A DNA stretch of 64,000 nt from Juglans regia (taxonomy: Eukaryota; Streptophyta; Magnoliopsida; Fagales; Juglandaceae): the NCBI RefSeq assembly GCF_001411555.2, contig NC_049902.1, forward strand, positions 12,813,423-12,877,422, in the 5' to 3' direction. Under the pieces are notes generated by a model that saw nothing but the letters and a program-made list of their open reading frames with translations, made no database searches and was not told the origin of the DNA. This document shows, in pieces, positions 32,440 to 43,690 of this stretch. How positions within the stretch are numbered: the first letter of the stretch is position 1; each line of letters begins with the position of its first letter. Both the position numbers and the translations under genes were made by a program.

Positions 32440-34970
32440 TTGAATGATTTTTTTTTTTATAACAATAATTCTATTAATCAGCAAAAAACATTACAAACTT
32501 TGTTTATCAACCCAAACAACAGAACTAATAAACTCAGGAAACGATCTTTCCCACACATTTATATCATCAATATTCCAAGCAAGCTTTGCCAATTTTTGTG
32601 CTCCCTCGTTGCCCAAATGTCCCACATGCTAAATATTGCAGTGGTTGAAAACTCTCATCAATTTTTGAATCTCCTTAATCACATTACCAAGCATAGACAT
32701 AGAGGAGGAATCATTTCTATAAATAGTATGAACCATAACAAGAGAATCTATTTCAATAATCAGATTTGGAATGCCCCTATGTAGACAGAATTGTAGACCT
32801 CTTAGGATAGCCACCAACCCAATTTCTAGAGGATCATCCACTGCAAACTCTTTCTTACTACCTGCCAACAGAACTTCACCCATGTCATCCTTAAGCAAAA
32901 CTCTCACCCCTACTCTTTGTTGATCAAAGAAGATGGCCCCATCAACATTTAGTTTTAAATATCCTCGTAGAGGAACCCGAGTACCCTTGCTCTTCTGTCC
33001 AACACCCCTTACCTGCTTCAAATCATACCATAAAGCTAGAGCAACAACATGGTTTAGGTCAATATCCTCAAATATCTTCTTATTGCGCCTATACCAAAAA
33101 CCCCATGCAATGAGAGAACTTTTTCAACTAATCTTGACTTCCTCTAGCTTTGACTTGTCTAGCCAACTCAGCAAAATCCACAAAATTATCCTCATTTTGC
33201 AAACAAAGGCCTTGATCATCCCAACTCTGTCTAAGTCTGTGGCATTTAAAAAAAGCATGCAACACATCTTCTGCACTATCCTTACAAAAAACACAAGTAT
33301 CTTCTAGTAACATTTTTCTTTTCTTTAAATTTAATTTTGTTGGGAGACTATTTCTGCAGGCTCTCCAAGTAAAAACTTTCACCTTGTTTGGAATTTGTAA
33401 CCTCCACAACCCTTTCCATATCTGCTTCTAGTCTGCAGTATTTGATGATTCTGATATGCTTCTGATCTATCTACCCACAAAACTAAAGAACTTATAAGCA
33501 CTTTTCACAGTAAAAACTCCATTCTGTTCAGGCTCCCATGCTAACTTATCTGCATTCTCCCTTGAGCTCAATAGAATTTTGAAAATCTCTGTCGCTACTG
33601 GGGATGGAAAGCACTGATTCACTTTTTCAACATCCCACCAGAGTGTATCCTTATCAGTAAGATCTTCTACTTTTTGGTTAGCATCTAGCAGCAACTCAAG
33701 AACACATTGTTGGAGCTGTCTGTGATTTGGAACCTAGTAATCTGTCCAAAGTTTAATATCAGACCCATTACCCATTCTCCATCGACAGCCATGCTTTAAA
33801 CTGTGCTTTGCTTTACAAATACCCCTCCAAGCATACGATGGTGTGGAACCCAACTTTGAATCCAAAAAATCAGTGTTAGGAAAATATCTTGCTTTATAGA
33901 TCTTATGCAAAAGGGTAGACTCCTCACACATAATTCTCCACCCTTGTTTTGCAAGAAGAGCCACATTAAAAACTTTGAGATTTTTAAACCTCAAACCTCC
34001 TCTTTCTTGGGTTCACACATCTTTCTCCAACTAACCCAATAGATCTTATTTTTTTCATTTTTTTTGTCCTCACCAAAAATTTTCCACCATGCTCTCCAAC
34101 TCCTTACAAAAACCATATGGTAGTTTAAAGCAGCTCATCGTATAAGTTGGTATAGACATAGCTACTATTAGGATCTCATTTTCTCCTTGTGAAATCAACT
34201 TTTCTTTCCAGCATTTCAATTTCTGCCAAACTTTGTTTTTTATATTTGAGAAAACTTGATGTTTGGCACGCCCCACTACTGAAGGGAACCCCATATATTT
34301 TTCATATTTATGAAAGTTCTAAACTCCCCACAAAGACAGTAGATCCTCATATAGTGAAGTTGAAACATTTCTGCTAAAAACCACAGCTGTTTTTTCTCTA
34401 TTCACTTGTTGACCAGATGCCTGCTCATACACTTGTAACATATATTGAATCTTCAAATTTTCCTGCATGTCAGCCTTGCAAAACAATACACAATCATAAG
34501 AAAACAACAGATGATTGATTTTGGGTGCACCTCTACAAATCTGAATGCCTTTTATCTAGTTCTCAACTACAGCTCTTTGTAGTAAGCAAATAAGTATCTC
34601 AGTCCATAACAAGAACAAATATGGAGATAAAGGATCTCCTTGTCTAAGACTTTTAAAAGGAAAAATGGATTCTTTAGGCTCACCATTAATGAGAACAGAA
34701 AAGGAAACAATACACACACAAAACATAATCAACTCAACCTATTTTCAATCAAAACCCATAGTAAGCATAGTATTTTCAAGAAAAAAGCAATCAACACTAT
34801 CATATGCTTTACTCATATCAAGTTTAAGGGACATAAAACCATCTCTCCCAACCATCTTCCTTCTTAAAAATTGTTTAACTTCAGAAGCCACAAGCACATT
34901 ATCCATAATAAGACATGTACTTTTAGCTAAATTCTGGAGACGGCTTTGATGAAATCAATCACAATACTCT
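32440..34970 (-). mobile_element. 5'-truncated LINE (L1-type) with RT, zf-RVT and RNase H
   Basis: Read on the minus strand, homology starts inside reverse transcriptase near 34950 with NLAKSTCLIMDNVLVASE. It continues with LKLDMSKAYD and then the catalytic box near 34500, present as LLFSYDCVLFCKA instead of FADD. VYEQASGQQVNREKT and IPTYTMSCFKLPYG follow. A zinc-binding RT domain follows (33409-33128: WRACRNSLPTKLNL, C-x2-C, H-x4-C). Last is a plant LINE RNase H (33021-32640: LKLNVDGAIF ... EIDSLVMVH). The minus strand ends with an A tract at 32447-32457. Endonuclease and ORF1 are missing, and there are several frame breaks. The truncated 5' end plus poly-A fits target-primed reverse transcription. 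I could not find a convincing TSD. Confidence 0.9.
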
Positions 34971-35584
34971 TATAATTAATTGGTCCTTAGCTAAATTATA
35001 GAAAAAAAAATATGAAAAGGGAAGAAAAATGAGCTACATCCGGTTCCCTATAGTAACTTTTGATTTTAGGTACACATCCTAAATCATTATTACGATTTTT
35101 TTTATTCTAAATTTAATAGTACATTTAGATATATTTATTATTCCTACTCTTTTTTCAAAATTAGAAAAAATATAATAAAAATCAATTCTTTTTTTATTTT
35201 TGTTAATGTGAGGATGATTATATTTTTATATCTTTCAATAATATTAAATAAAATCATTTTTACTAAACATTGAACTAGTTTTTATTAACAAACACACATT
35301 TCCACAGTACTATATATGATTTCAAATTCCTACTAATTTTTAAAATTTAGCCGTTAACAAAAAATTATATTTTTCTTAAAAACATAATAATTTTGAAAAT
35401 ATTTATCGTATCAGGAAAAAAAATTAAATTTCTATTTAAAATATTCACTAAAGAGTAATAATTCAAAAAGAAGGAAAAATATAAAAGAGTGAATAGTTAA
35501 TATTGTAAAAAGAATTGAGAAAAAAGTAATAAATAAAGAATAAATAAAGATTTTTTTAATAGAATAAAGAGTGATATGTTGAAG
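34971..35584. other. AT-rich, no gene seen
   Basis: Very AT-rich sequence with A and T homopolymers between the LINE and the hAT-like element. Confidence 0.5.
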
Positions 35585-36133
35585 TAAGGGTATCAAATTG
35601 TATTAACGGATCGTGTTCGTGTCGTGTCAAGATATGTATATTATACTATATGGGTAAATCTTAATTCGATCTGTTAAACTTATCGTACCAAAATTTCAAA
35701 TCCTAACATGACTTATTAACATAACTGGTTGTGTCGTGTCAATCCGTTTTGACCCGTTTATATAAATGGATTGAACAGACTCGAAATTAACTCGTTTGAC
35801 CTAGTTAAGTTTAGCATAATTTTATATAAATGTTAAAATCACAATATCTATAAAAAAAATATAAAACTAACTACAAGTCTAAAATTATAATTCAAACAAT
35901 AAAAATATCAAAATTAAAATTTCAAAAATTTTATTTTTAGATATAATAATATAATTGTAACTTTAGATTTCTTAGCGAGTTATAATAGATTAACTGGTTA
36001 TCAACTCGTTAAGCAATTGTATCTTAACAGGTCAATTCATTTTGATACAAATAAGTTAAGATTAAATTCTAATTCATTTTTATCGTTTCATATTTGTGTT
36101 AGGTTAACTAGTCGCATCGCATATTGTCCTCTA
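35585..36133. mobile_element. hAT-like non-autonomous element
   Basis: Begins TAAGGGTATCAAATTG and ends ATATTGTCCTCTA. The left part carries CGTGTTCGTGTCGTGTCAAG and later GTGTCGTGTCAATCCG motifs, found in the same element class near 39230-39410. The flanks TGTTGAAG and TATTAAAG agree at 6 of 8. The borders are plausible rather than proven. Confidence 0.5.
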
Positions 36134-36406
36134 TATTAAAGATTTTAAAAAGATGAATAAAATTTAAAAGAAAAATAAATTTAAAAAAATTTAGCTAAAA
36201 TTTAAGAAAGTATTTTACTCATACGGACGCGGACGGAAGGTTGGGAAGAAGTTTCTCTAGGAAATTTTGAATGTGACCCACCGACGACTATACACGGTCA
36301 TATGGGACCCACTTGAGAAGTAAAAGGTTTGTTCATGAATTATTGAAGATCTAAATTGCTGGCCAAGTTCATTCTCAATCCCCCTCTCTGAAACCCTCTC
36401 TCTCTG

Positions 36407-36415
36407 AAACCCTAG
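36407..36415 (+). promoter_or_regulatory. Telo-box in the CHMP1 leader/promoter
   Basis: AAACCCTAG, in a CT-rich run 56 bases before the CHMP1 ATG. Telo-boxes with pyrimidine-rich tracts are common near transcription starts of plant housekeeping genes. Function here is inferred. Confidence 0.45.
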
Positions 36416-36470
36416 AATCGGAGAAATCGAAATTTGAATCCAGGTTGTTCAGATCGTCTTCCGACCGACC

Positions 36471-37082
36471 ATGGGAAACACTGAGAAGCTCTTAAATCAG
36501 ATCATGGAACTTAAATTCACTGCCAAATCTCTCCAACGCCAAGCCAGGAAATGCGAGAAGGAGGAGAAATCCGAGAAGCTCAAAATCAAGAAGGCCATGG
36601 AGAAAGGCAACGTCGACGGCGCCAGGATCTACGCTGAGAACGCCATCCGGAAGCGCACTGAGCAGATGAATTATCTCCGCCTCTCCTCTCGCCTTGACGC
36701 GGTCGTTGCTCGCCTCGACACCCAGGCCAAGATGACCACCATCAACAAGTCCATGGGAAACATCGTCAAATCTCTCGAGTCTACCCTCGCCACTGGCAAC
36801 CTTCAGAAGATGTCCGAGACCATGGACCAGTTCGAGAAGCAGTTTGTCAACATGGAGGTCCAGGCCGAGTTCATGGAGAGCGCCATGGCCGGCTCTACCT
36901 CCCTCTCGACGCCGGAGGGAGAGGTCAACAGCCTGATGCAGCAGGTCGCCGACGATTATGGCCTCGAGGTCTCCGTGGGTCTGCCTCAGCCGGCCGCGCA
37001 CGCTGTTCCGGCCAAGGAGACCGAGAAGGTCGACGAGGACGACCTCTCCAGGCGCCTCGCCGAGCTCAAGGCTAGAGGTTAA
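36471..37082 (+). CDS. ESCRT-III protein CHMP1
   Basis: A 203-residue intronless frame. CHMP1 (yeast Did2) is a late-acting ESCRT-III subunit on endosomes. With Vps4/SKD1 and LIP5 it drives vesicle budding into multivesicular bodies, and in Arabidopsis CHMP1A/B are needed for sorting auxin carriers. The whole protein is a Snf7-type helical domain: a basic N-terminal helix pair ([20 protein letters not shown]) and long charged helices through residue ~150, including [20 protein letters not shown]. An acidic linker follows, and a C-terminal MIM1 motif, [14 protein letters not shown], binds MIT domains. Length and single-exon form match Arabidopsis CHMP1A/B. The ATG is preceded by GACC, a good context. 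Third-position GC is high against an AT-rich background, as for an expressed gene. A SINE lies about 450 bp downstream. Confidence 0.97.
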   Translation: MGNTEKLLNQIMELKFTAKSLQRQARKCEKEEKSEKLKIKKAMEKGNVDGARIYAENAIRKRTEQMNYLRLSSRLDAVVARLDTQAKMTTINKSMGNIVKSLESTLATGNLQKMSETMDQFEKQFVNMEVQAEFMESAMAGSTSLSTPEGEVNSLMQQVADDYGLEVSVGLPQPAAHAVPAKETEKVDEDDLSRRLAELKARG

Positions 37083-37534
37083 TCAATCAGACAACGATGA
37101 GGTTGTTTATGACTTCTTATTATCAGAATGCGATGTGTATGATGCATAATACTTTTTATATTCTGTAAATTTGACTGAAATATGTCTTGGGATTATTGTT
37201 ATTGCAGACTATATTGTTATTTATCTGGGCGTTTGATACTTTTCACCTGGTTTTGTGAATATGATTTTTCAGTATTTAGGTGCGTAGTTACGGATTGCTT
37301 GACGTGGCCAAACAAGGCGTTATTTGTCTAGATCGAGTGAATAGGATCTGTGTGTCAGTGTGTCTGTGGTTCAAATTTGATGTGGTAGGAACTAGTTTGT
37401 TTAAATTTGATTGAAGAGTAACCTTTTCATTTTGGTAGCGCATTAACTATTATCTTTGATTGTTTCATACCCTTGTTAATTTATGAGTTTTAACATATGA
37501 ATTAGGAATTGGTTTTCAGGGTGTAAAATGATCT
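37083..37534 (+). other. CHMP1 3' UTR and flank
   Basis: T-rich downstream sequence, presumably 3' UTR and terminator region. No gene seen before the SINE. The last 16 bases are the left target duplication of the SINE. Confidence 0.5.
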
Positions 37535-37772
37535 AACCCTTAGGGGTTGGCTCAAGTAGCAAAGGCCTTGGTCTAGGTGATATGCTCCCTCCAGGTCTAA
37601 GGGTCAAATCCTCTTGAGTGCAAACAATTTCTAGGGGCCATTGGATTGGAGGAACTTCCCCTTGAATTGTCTAAGGTGCACTTGCTGAAAACTCCTTACT
37701 GAGGGCTTGTGCCATCCTCGAGAGTAGTTAGGACTTTGTTCTTGGACACCTGGTGCCAATAAAAAAAAACAA
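37535..37772 (+). mobile_element. tRNA-derived SINE with perfect 16-bp TSD
   Basis: A 238-bp element with an RNA polymerase III A box (TGGCTCAAGTAG at 37548-37559) and B box (GGGTCAAATCC at 37601-37611). A non-tRNA body follows, ending GGTGCCAATAAAAAAAAACAA. It is bounded by perfect copies of GGGTGTAAAATGATCT at 37519-37534 and 37773-37788. The long intact duplication suggests a relatively young insertion. Confidence 0.93.
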
Positions 37773-37788
37773 GGGTGTAAAATGATCT

Positions 37789-39462
37789 TTTTGACTTGTG
37801 TGCTTAGTGCACTTTGATTTTATTATGGCTCTGATTCGTTTAGTATGTTTAATGATTTATTTTATGAGATTGCAAGCAGATGGGGATGTGGATACTTACC
37901 TGTAAGATATGGATGGCCGTCAAGGGTCTTTAGTCATCTTAGTTTCTTCAGTCAGTTTTCTATGTTGTTGTTGAATGTTGTGATTGTACTTTAGATGTTT
38001 TGCTGCAACAAGACTAATGAAAGAAAACTGTGGGAAACAACTTATGGACTTTCATGAAGATTATGACTGGCTACTTGAGGAAGAGGACATTGGATACATG
38101 ATAAGAATATTTTTAGCACTTAAGTAATGAAGAAGAGTTGAGTTACATCTAGGATTAGGTAGGTAATATGTGATGCTAAGCATGCCTGGCATGTTATGAT
38201 CAATTCATAGTGGTATCTTGCTCTGATGCGGTTAAGAGTTCAATGACTATAGAAATCATAATACCTTAAAGTTTACTGTATATTCGACAAGAGAACTAAT
38301 TTCCAACAAAACATTGAATGATCTGTGTATATGGATGGGTTTTCAGAAATTAATGTTGAGGTTTATTTGAGGCTAGGAACCAAGCTTCTGGACAGCACTC
38401 AAGTGAAGCTCTCAAAAAGTTCCATCACATATCTAATGTAGTTGCTGACTTGAAGCAGCAGAAGTTTGCGGATGGCAGTGAAATGAAACATTTAGTTTTT
38501 TTTTTTTTTTTGTAGGTGGAAAGTTAGGATGCTTTTAGTTGTGGAAGCAGTTTAACTTGGTTTGCCTTCTATTATGAATAACTATTCAGATTGGGTTCGG
38601 AAGCCCTACATAGGTTTTTACAGTTGGGATATTGTGGATGGCTTGAGAAATTTTTGTTGCTTGCTTTGCTGGACTTGTTGGACTAAAATATCACATCTTA
38701 AAATAAGAGCTTCCTAGATGAATTTGCATGTCAAGGATAGGGAGCGGGAATAGCATTGGGCCGTGTGAGTTAATATCATATTCTTTGTTAGTACTATCAC
38801 GTAGGATCATTGGTGGCCATTGTGGTTCTGGCGTTTTTCAACATGGTTATGGATGATGGCTTCTTTTGATTTTTTGGCTTTGGAAGACATTTTATTTAAT
38901 TAATTTTATACAAATTGTGTGAGCATTATTGTTTTTGTAAATAGGGTGCTTTATGTTTGTCAGAGGTCAATATTTTGCAGAGTATGTTTTGTCTAGATTG
39001 AAAAGATGCAAGAGAAGGATCTAGCAAATGTGACCTTATAATGCATATATCAGCAACAATTTCCCATGAACAAAATTGTTGAAGCTATTTCTGTAGAAAG
39101 AGAATTTACAAGCCAAGAAATTATCATATCAGTGCATCGTATCCAGGCAGTAAAACAAGGATGTATCCAGGCAGTAAAACAAGGATGATCTTCAGTAGGT
39201 CTGGGCAGGCTTCCATTCACATATAGGTGGTAATATGTGACACGACTCATTAACCTAACATAAACATGATATAATAAAAGTGGATTAAGGTTTAATCTTA
39301 AAGGATTTGGGTCAAAACGGGTTAATCCGTTAAGATATTATTGCTTAACGGGTCATTAACGGATCAACCTGTTATGACTCGTTATGACCTGTTAAGAAAA
39401 TTGAATTTACTTTTATACCCTTAGAGACCTAAAATTCAAAAAATCTTAAAATGGAGTGGTTT
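37789..39462. other. No gene seen; fragment of a hAT-like element near the end
   Basis: I see no coding region downstream of CHMP1. A T tract occurs at 38498-38513, and a near-perfect direct duplication of about 21 bases occurs at about 39143-39186. From about 39225 to 39415 there are GACACGACTC, CATTAAC and GGGTTAATCCG motifs resembling the hAT-like element at 35585-36133 in the other orientation. I found no clear ends. Confidence 0.45.
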
Positions 39463-39662
39463 GGATTCAGAGATGAGTTGAAATAGGTTGAGATGATTTG
39501 TGAATAGTAGAATAAAAGTTGAATTATTTATTATATTTTGTGTGAGAATTTGAAAAAATTGTTTTAGAATTTGAAAAAGTTGAATTGTTTATTATATTTT
39601 GTATTAGAATTTATAAAAATTGTAATGATGAGATGAGTTGAAGTGGGTTTTGAATACAAACT
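39463..39662. mobile_element. Family C MITE
   Basis: Left arm GGTTTGGATTCAGAGATGAG and right arm GATGAGATGAG...TTTTGAATACAAACTCC. The interior contains two copies of TATTATATTTTGT(G/A)(T/A)GAGAATTT-like sequence. It is the reverse orientation of the 18365 copy. Confidence 0.65.
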
Positions 39663-40751
39663 CCTCAGTTTTCTTTTTCTCAAACTTCTCATTTCTAAGC
39701 GACCCCCCTTTCCCCGACTTCATCCCATAGCTCCTTAGTTCTCATGCCGCCCCTCAAGATCTAGGGAAGTTGCGTAATGATGATCTAAGAGCAAGGGTTG
39801 CCCGTCTTAGTTGACGTGGATGCTACTAGGAGGGGAAGCCAAGTTATCTCGGATTCTCAACATCATGCCGCTCTCCTAGTTTGATTAAGATCACAATGTG
39901 CTTTTATGATTAATTGTCGCCTAATGAGTGGCTTTCCATACAATGAGGTAGTGTACATGAGTTTATGAAAAGTAACTCAGACTTCATGTATTCTGAAACT
40001 ATTTACAAGAAAAACAATTTTTACGAGCTCATATACAAATTTTATTGACAATTAATGAGATGACGAATACTAAAGAAACTATTCTTTCCTATACTATTTT
40101 GTGTTTTTATTATGGTTTGATCATTGGAGTTAGAGGTTGAGATTTCTTTAGAGGGTAAATATGACTTATTTGATAAAGTGAGTTTGTAATGCGATTTGGA
40201 CAAGTCATTAAAAGTAATGGTTAGACTATTATAATTGTTCTTGGACTCAAATACCCTAATCGCTTTACCCTTAATAAAACTAAAGTGTGGTTATCTCACA
40301 TGTTATTGTTGAGTACAAGAGACACATACGAATCCCTGAAGTCGCAAATTAAATTTGTTGAATGATATTTGTGGTTACCTTGTAAATTGTTAAAAGTGAC
40401 AGTTGTACTTGCTAACTAAAATTTAAGGCTTATATCATGAGTTTGACTCTAATGAGATTCACGATGAATCATTGACTTCATGGTTGTGCAAAGGCTTTTT
40501 ATATATAAAAGCATAATCTCTTAGTAGGCACATGTTTTTTGGAAGGTTACTACACATGAGATTGCGCGTGGAGGGAAATAGTCCTAAAACACCATTATTT
40601 GTAGTTGACAATGTGATTTTACTACACTTGAGAGTTGCACATGATAGTGATATGTTTTATGATCATGTGGCACGACTGAAAGCATTCAGTGAGCACACAC
40701 AATCACCATGAATTTTGGAATTGTGGTGAAAAATATATGTCGACGGGCTTA
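39663..40751. other. No gene seen
   Basis: No recognisable coding sequence, RNA gene or complete element. A possible 5-bp border motif of the following element lies at 40747-40751. Confidence 0.45.
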
Positions 40752-41761
40752 CATCGGCTCACGCACACAAGCGATCACCTCTAACACTTATGTGACCAAC
40801 CACTCATTTTCCTCTCGATTGGTCACGAATCTCACATATACGTTTTAAAGCTCGAATATTTGTTTTTAAAATTAGCGGATGATTTTTAAATGGATCCAAG
40901 TGTTTTAAAATCTTCTAAATATTTTTATGGGTCCAAAACTTATGTTAGTGGGGGTATTTTAGTGTTATTGAATCAAACCTGATTTTTAAAGTAAGCCTCT
41001 TTAATTTTTGGAGCCTTGAAAATAATAAAGTTTTAGAAAATTATTTTATTTAAGTTATTTTATTGTTAAAAGTATTATTTAATATTTAATATTTTATTTT
41101 ATGTTAAAAACTTTACTTATTTAGATGATTTTATTTCTCTTAAGAAATATTTGTAAAAACTCATCATTTTATTTTATGATGCAAAATATTATTTTGGGAT
41201 TTAGAAAACAAAGTTGGATTTGAAATTTAGTCCAATTCCATTTTATCTTGTTCGCTCTCTTATTTTTTTTATTCCCTATGTTTTAATTCAGCCCTTAGAG
41301 ATAGCTCAACCCAACCCACAACAAGGCCCAAGGTCTTAAGGAGAATAACCTAGCCGATCCAAAGGGGAGACCCAAAGCTATGTCATTTTGGAAAAATCCT
41401 AATTTTCCCCTCCCCTTCCCTTTTTCCTCTTTCTTCCCTTTGAGACTCCACACCTAGGTTGCCACACCACCATCTCCCTTCTTGCACCGGTACCCCCTTC
41501 TCTCCTGGACTTCACCCTCACCCTGTAGCTCTCTCCCTTCTCCCTCGGCTTCTCTCATCACGACACAACGCCACCAGTTTCACCACTCTAGCCAGTAAGC
41601 TCCTCTTCCTCCGACGACCTCCCTCCCTTCCCCTCTTGGTATCTCTCTCTATTTCACTATTTCTCTCTCATTAGCCTTTGAGCTGCCGTGCGCCGCCACC
41701 ATGATCTCCCAACACCACCACAAGCCCTGATTTCTTCCTCGCGACCGCCTCCCTCTCTTAG

Positions 41762-41763
<2 letters not shown>

Positions 41764-41800
<37 letters not shown>
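41764..41800. repeat. (CT)n microsatellite
   Basis: About 37 bases of CT repeat, with a shorter tract at 41935-41960, inside copy 2 of the TG...CA family. It generates the Ser-Leu-rich frames on both strands. Confidence 0.9.
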
Positions 41801-41802
<2 letters not shown>

Positions 41803-43239
41803 TTTTAGGCAGCCATCCACAGCCAATTGCAGCACCGCCAACCATAGCCGGTTGCGACACCGCCAACCACCATCTGCGACACCAATCCATGGCAACCAAA
41901 TGCCCAACTTCAATGCCTCTGTCTCCCTCTCCACTTCTCTCTCTCTCTCTCTCTCTTCCCTCCTCCCTCAATCGACCTCCAGCACACACACACCTTCCTC
42001 TCTCCATCATCCATGGCAGCCTATCCACGACAGCAGCCCTCGTGGCACCATTAGCAAGGGATGAGCCTCCACCATACTTGCACCACGCTAGCCACAAAAA
42101 CTACCCCTCTAGTCCACGACAGCACACACACATCCATTCAGCTCTAACTTGGTGACCATGAGCATCAGATCCATTCACCAAACACCATCGTGAGTCACTA
42201 CTGTTGTGCACCAAACAGCCCACCGAGAACCACCACACGGCATACCTTCGATTTATGGTATATTTTCTATCCCTTTACATTTAAAATTGTTGTGTTTGTG
42301 AAGCTGCAATTTTGATGTAGTTTGTAATAGAGAAAACCTGGGGAGCAGTCCGATTGCTCCCCTTCATTAACCAGCCCTCCAATAGCTGTGCGCCACGTAA
42401 CATGTTATAAAATTTAATCTACATTTGCATACACTTGATCAAGACCCATACAGCCCCCTCCCTCACTCCTTCGTCTTCCATACCATCACAACTCATACGA
42501 AATCACATCCCACACTCATCCCTGAAGACGCTCGACCCAGATGGTGGCAAGGAAGGAGCTTGACCCAGACGATGATGGAGCTTGATAATCTGCCAATATT
42601 GAGTTCTCAGTATGTTTGTACCCACGATTAATTAGTAACATGCATGCCTGACCAGTAAAATTTTTCTAAGCAAGAAGAACAACCGACTTTTATGTGTCTA
42701 TGATTTATTGATACCTTAAGTAACCCACTCTGTCTTGCATGTAGATTCCTAAAATATTTTATCATATAATGGACAAGCTGGGCTGTAAGTTTTTTTATTC
42801 TTGACCGGGGTTTTAAATGGCTATTTTCTTGCCTAGAGAGAGAAGTTGATTTTTTTTTAGAATTTAAGTATTCCAAGAAATTGATTTTTAAGTGTTATCT
42901 AGACCAGGGTTTTAAGTGTTTTGAGAAGTTGATTTTTCCGATCTGCATATATACCTTATATATATATATATAAATATAAGGTATGACATTCACGAACAGT
43001 TTGTCTGAAAACCCTACTCTGCAAATAGAGGAAGAGAAAACCTGGGGAGCTTGGAGACGAAGACGAGTTCTGCCTTTTGCCTGTAGTGATTCTGTGGGGG
43101 TGAGCTTTAATTACTCTATTGTGTTTTTCCTACGTGTCACTATTTCAATAGAGGGCTGCTCTTCTATCCATAATACTGACCGTCCCACAACGCCTTTCTT
43201 TGTAATATGGTGGTATGATGTGCAATGATGAAATATTGT

Positions 43240-43690
43240 GTTTGTGAAGTTGAAATGGAATGTTATGAAATGTGTGTTGTGAGTTTTAGATTTTGAATGA
43301 TTTAATTGTAGTATGGTTGTGTGTAGTATGAAGTGATAGAGATTAAATGTGAAGTTTGTGATGTAGTTGTGATTTGTGAGGTGATGAAATTATTGTGAAC
43401 TATGCTCTGTGTTGTGAACTGTAGACAGTGAATGGAGTAGTTTGTGATATGGTGGAAGTGATAGGATCACTATGCAGTTGGAATGTGGTTGTGAACTGTC
43501 TGAATTGGTGGGGGTGATGGTGTAGTTGTGAAGTGGTCGGATGCTAGGTGAAGTGATGGGATCACTATGCAGTTTGGAAAATGGTTGTGAACTATGTAAA
43601 GTGATGGGATGTGGTGTAGTTGTGATGTGATTGTATGTCGTGTGGAGATAAACTATGTAGTTTGGAAATGTTATGTGAAGGGATTTGTTG
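43240..43690. repeat. Degenerate GT-rich tandem repeats in copy 2
   Basis: Variants of GTGAAGTGATGGGATCACTATGCAG and TGGTTGTGAACTGT recur irregularly, for example at about 43455-43500 and 43550-43595. They occupy the position where copy 1 has its 90-bp minisatellite, but the sequence is different. The 183-codon minus-strand frame at 43390-43941 is a by-product of this biased composition. Confidence 0.6.

Noticed and set aside
32440..34970. Target duplication of the LINE
   Set aside because: Candidate flanks (TCATTCAAG versus TTCATCAAAG) match too poorly to claim.
36492..37001. 169-codon minus-strand frame
   Set aside because: It is the antisense shadow of CHMP1, caused by its GC-rich third positions.
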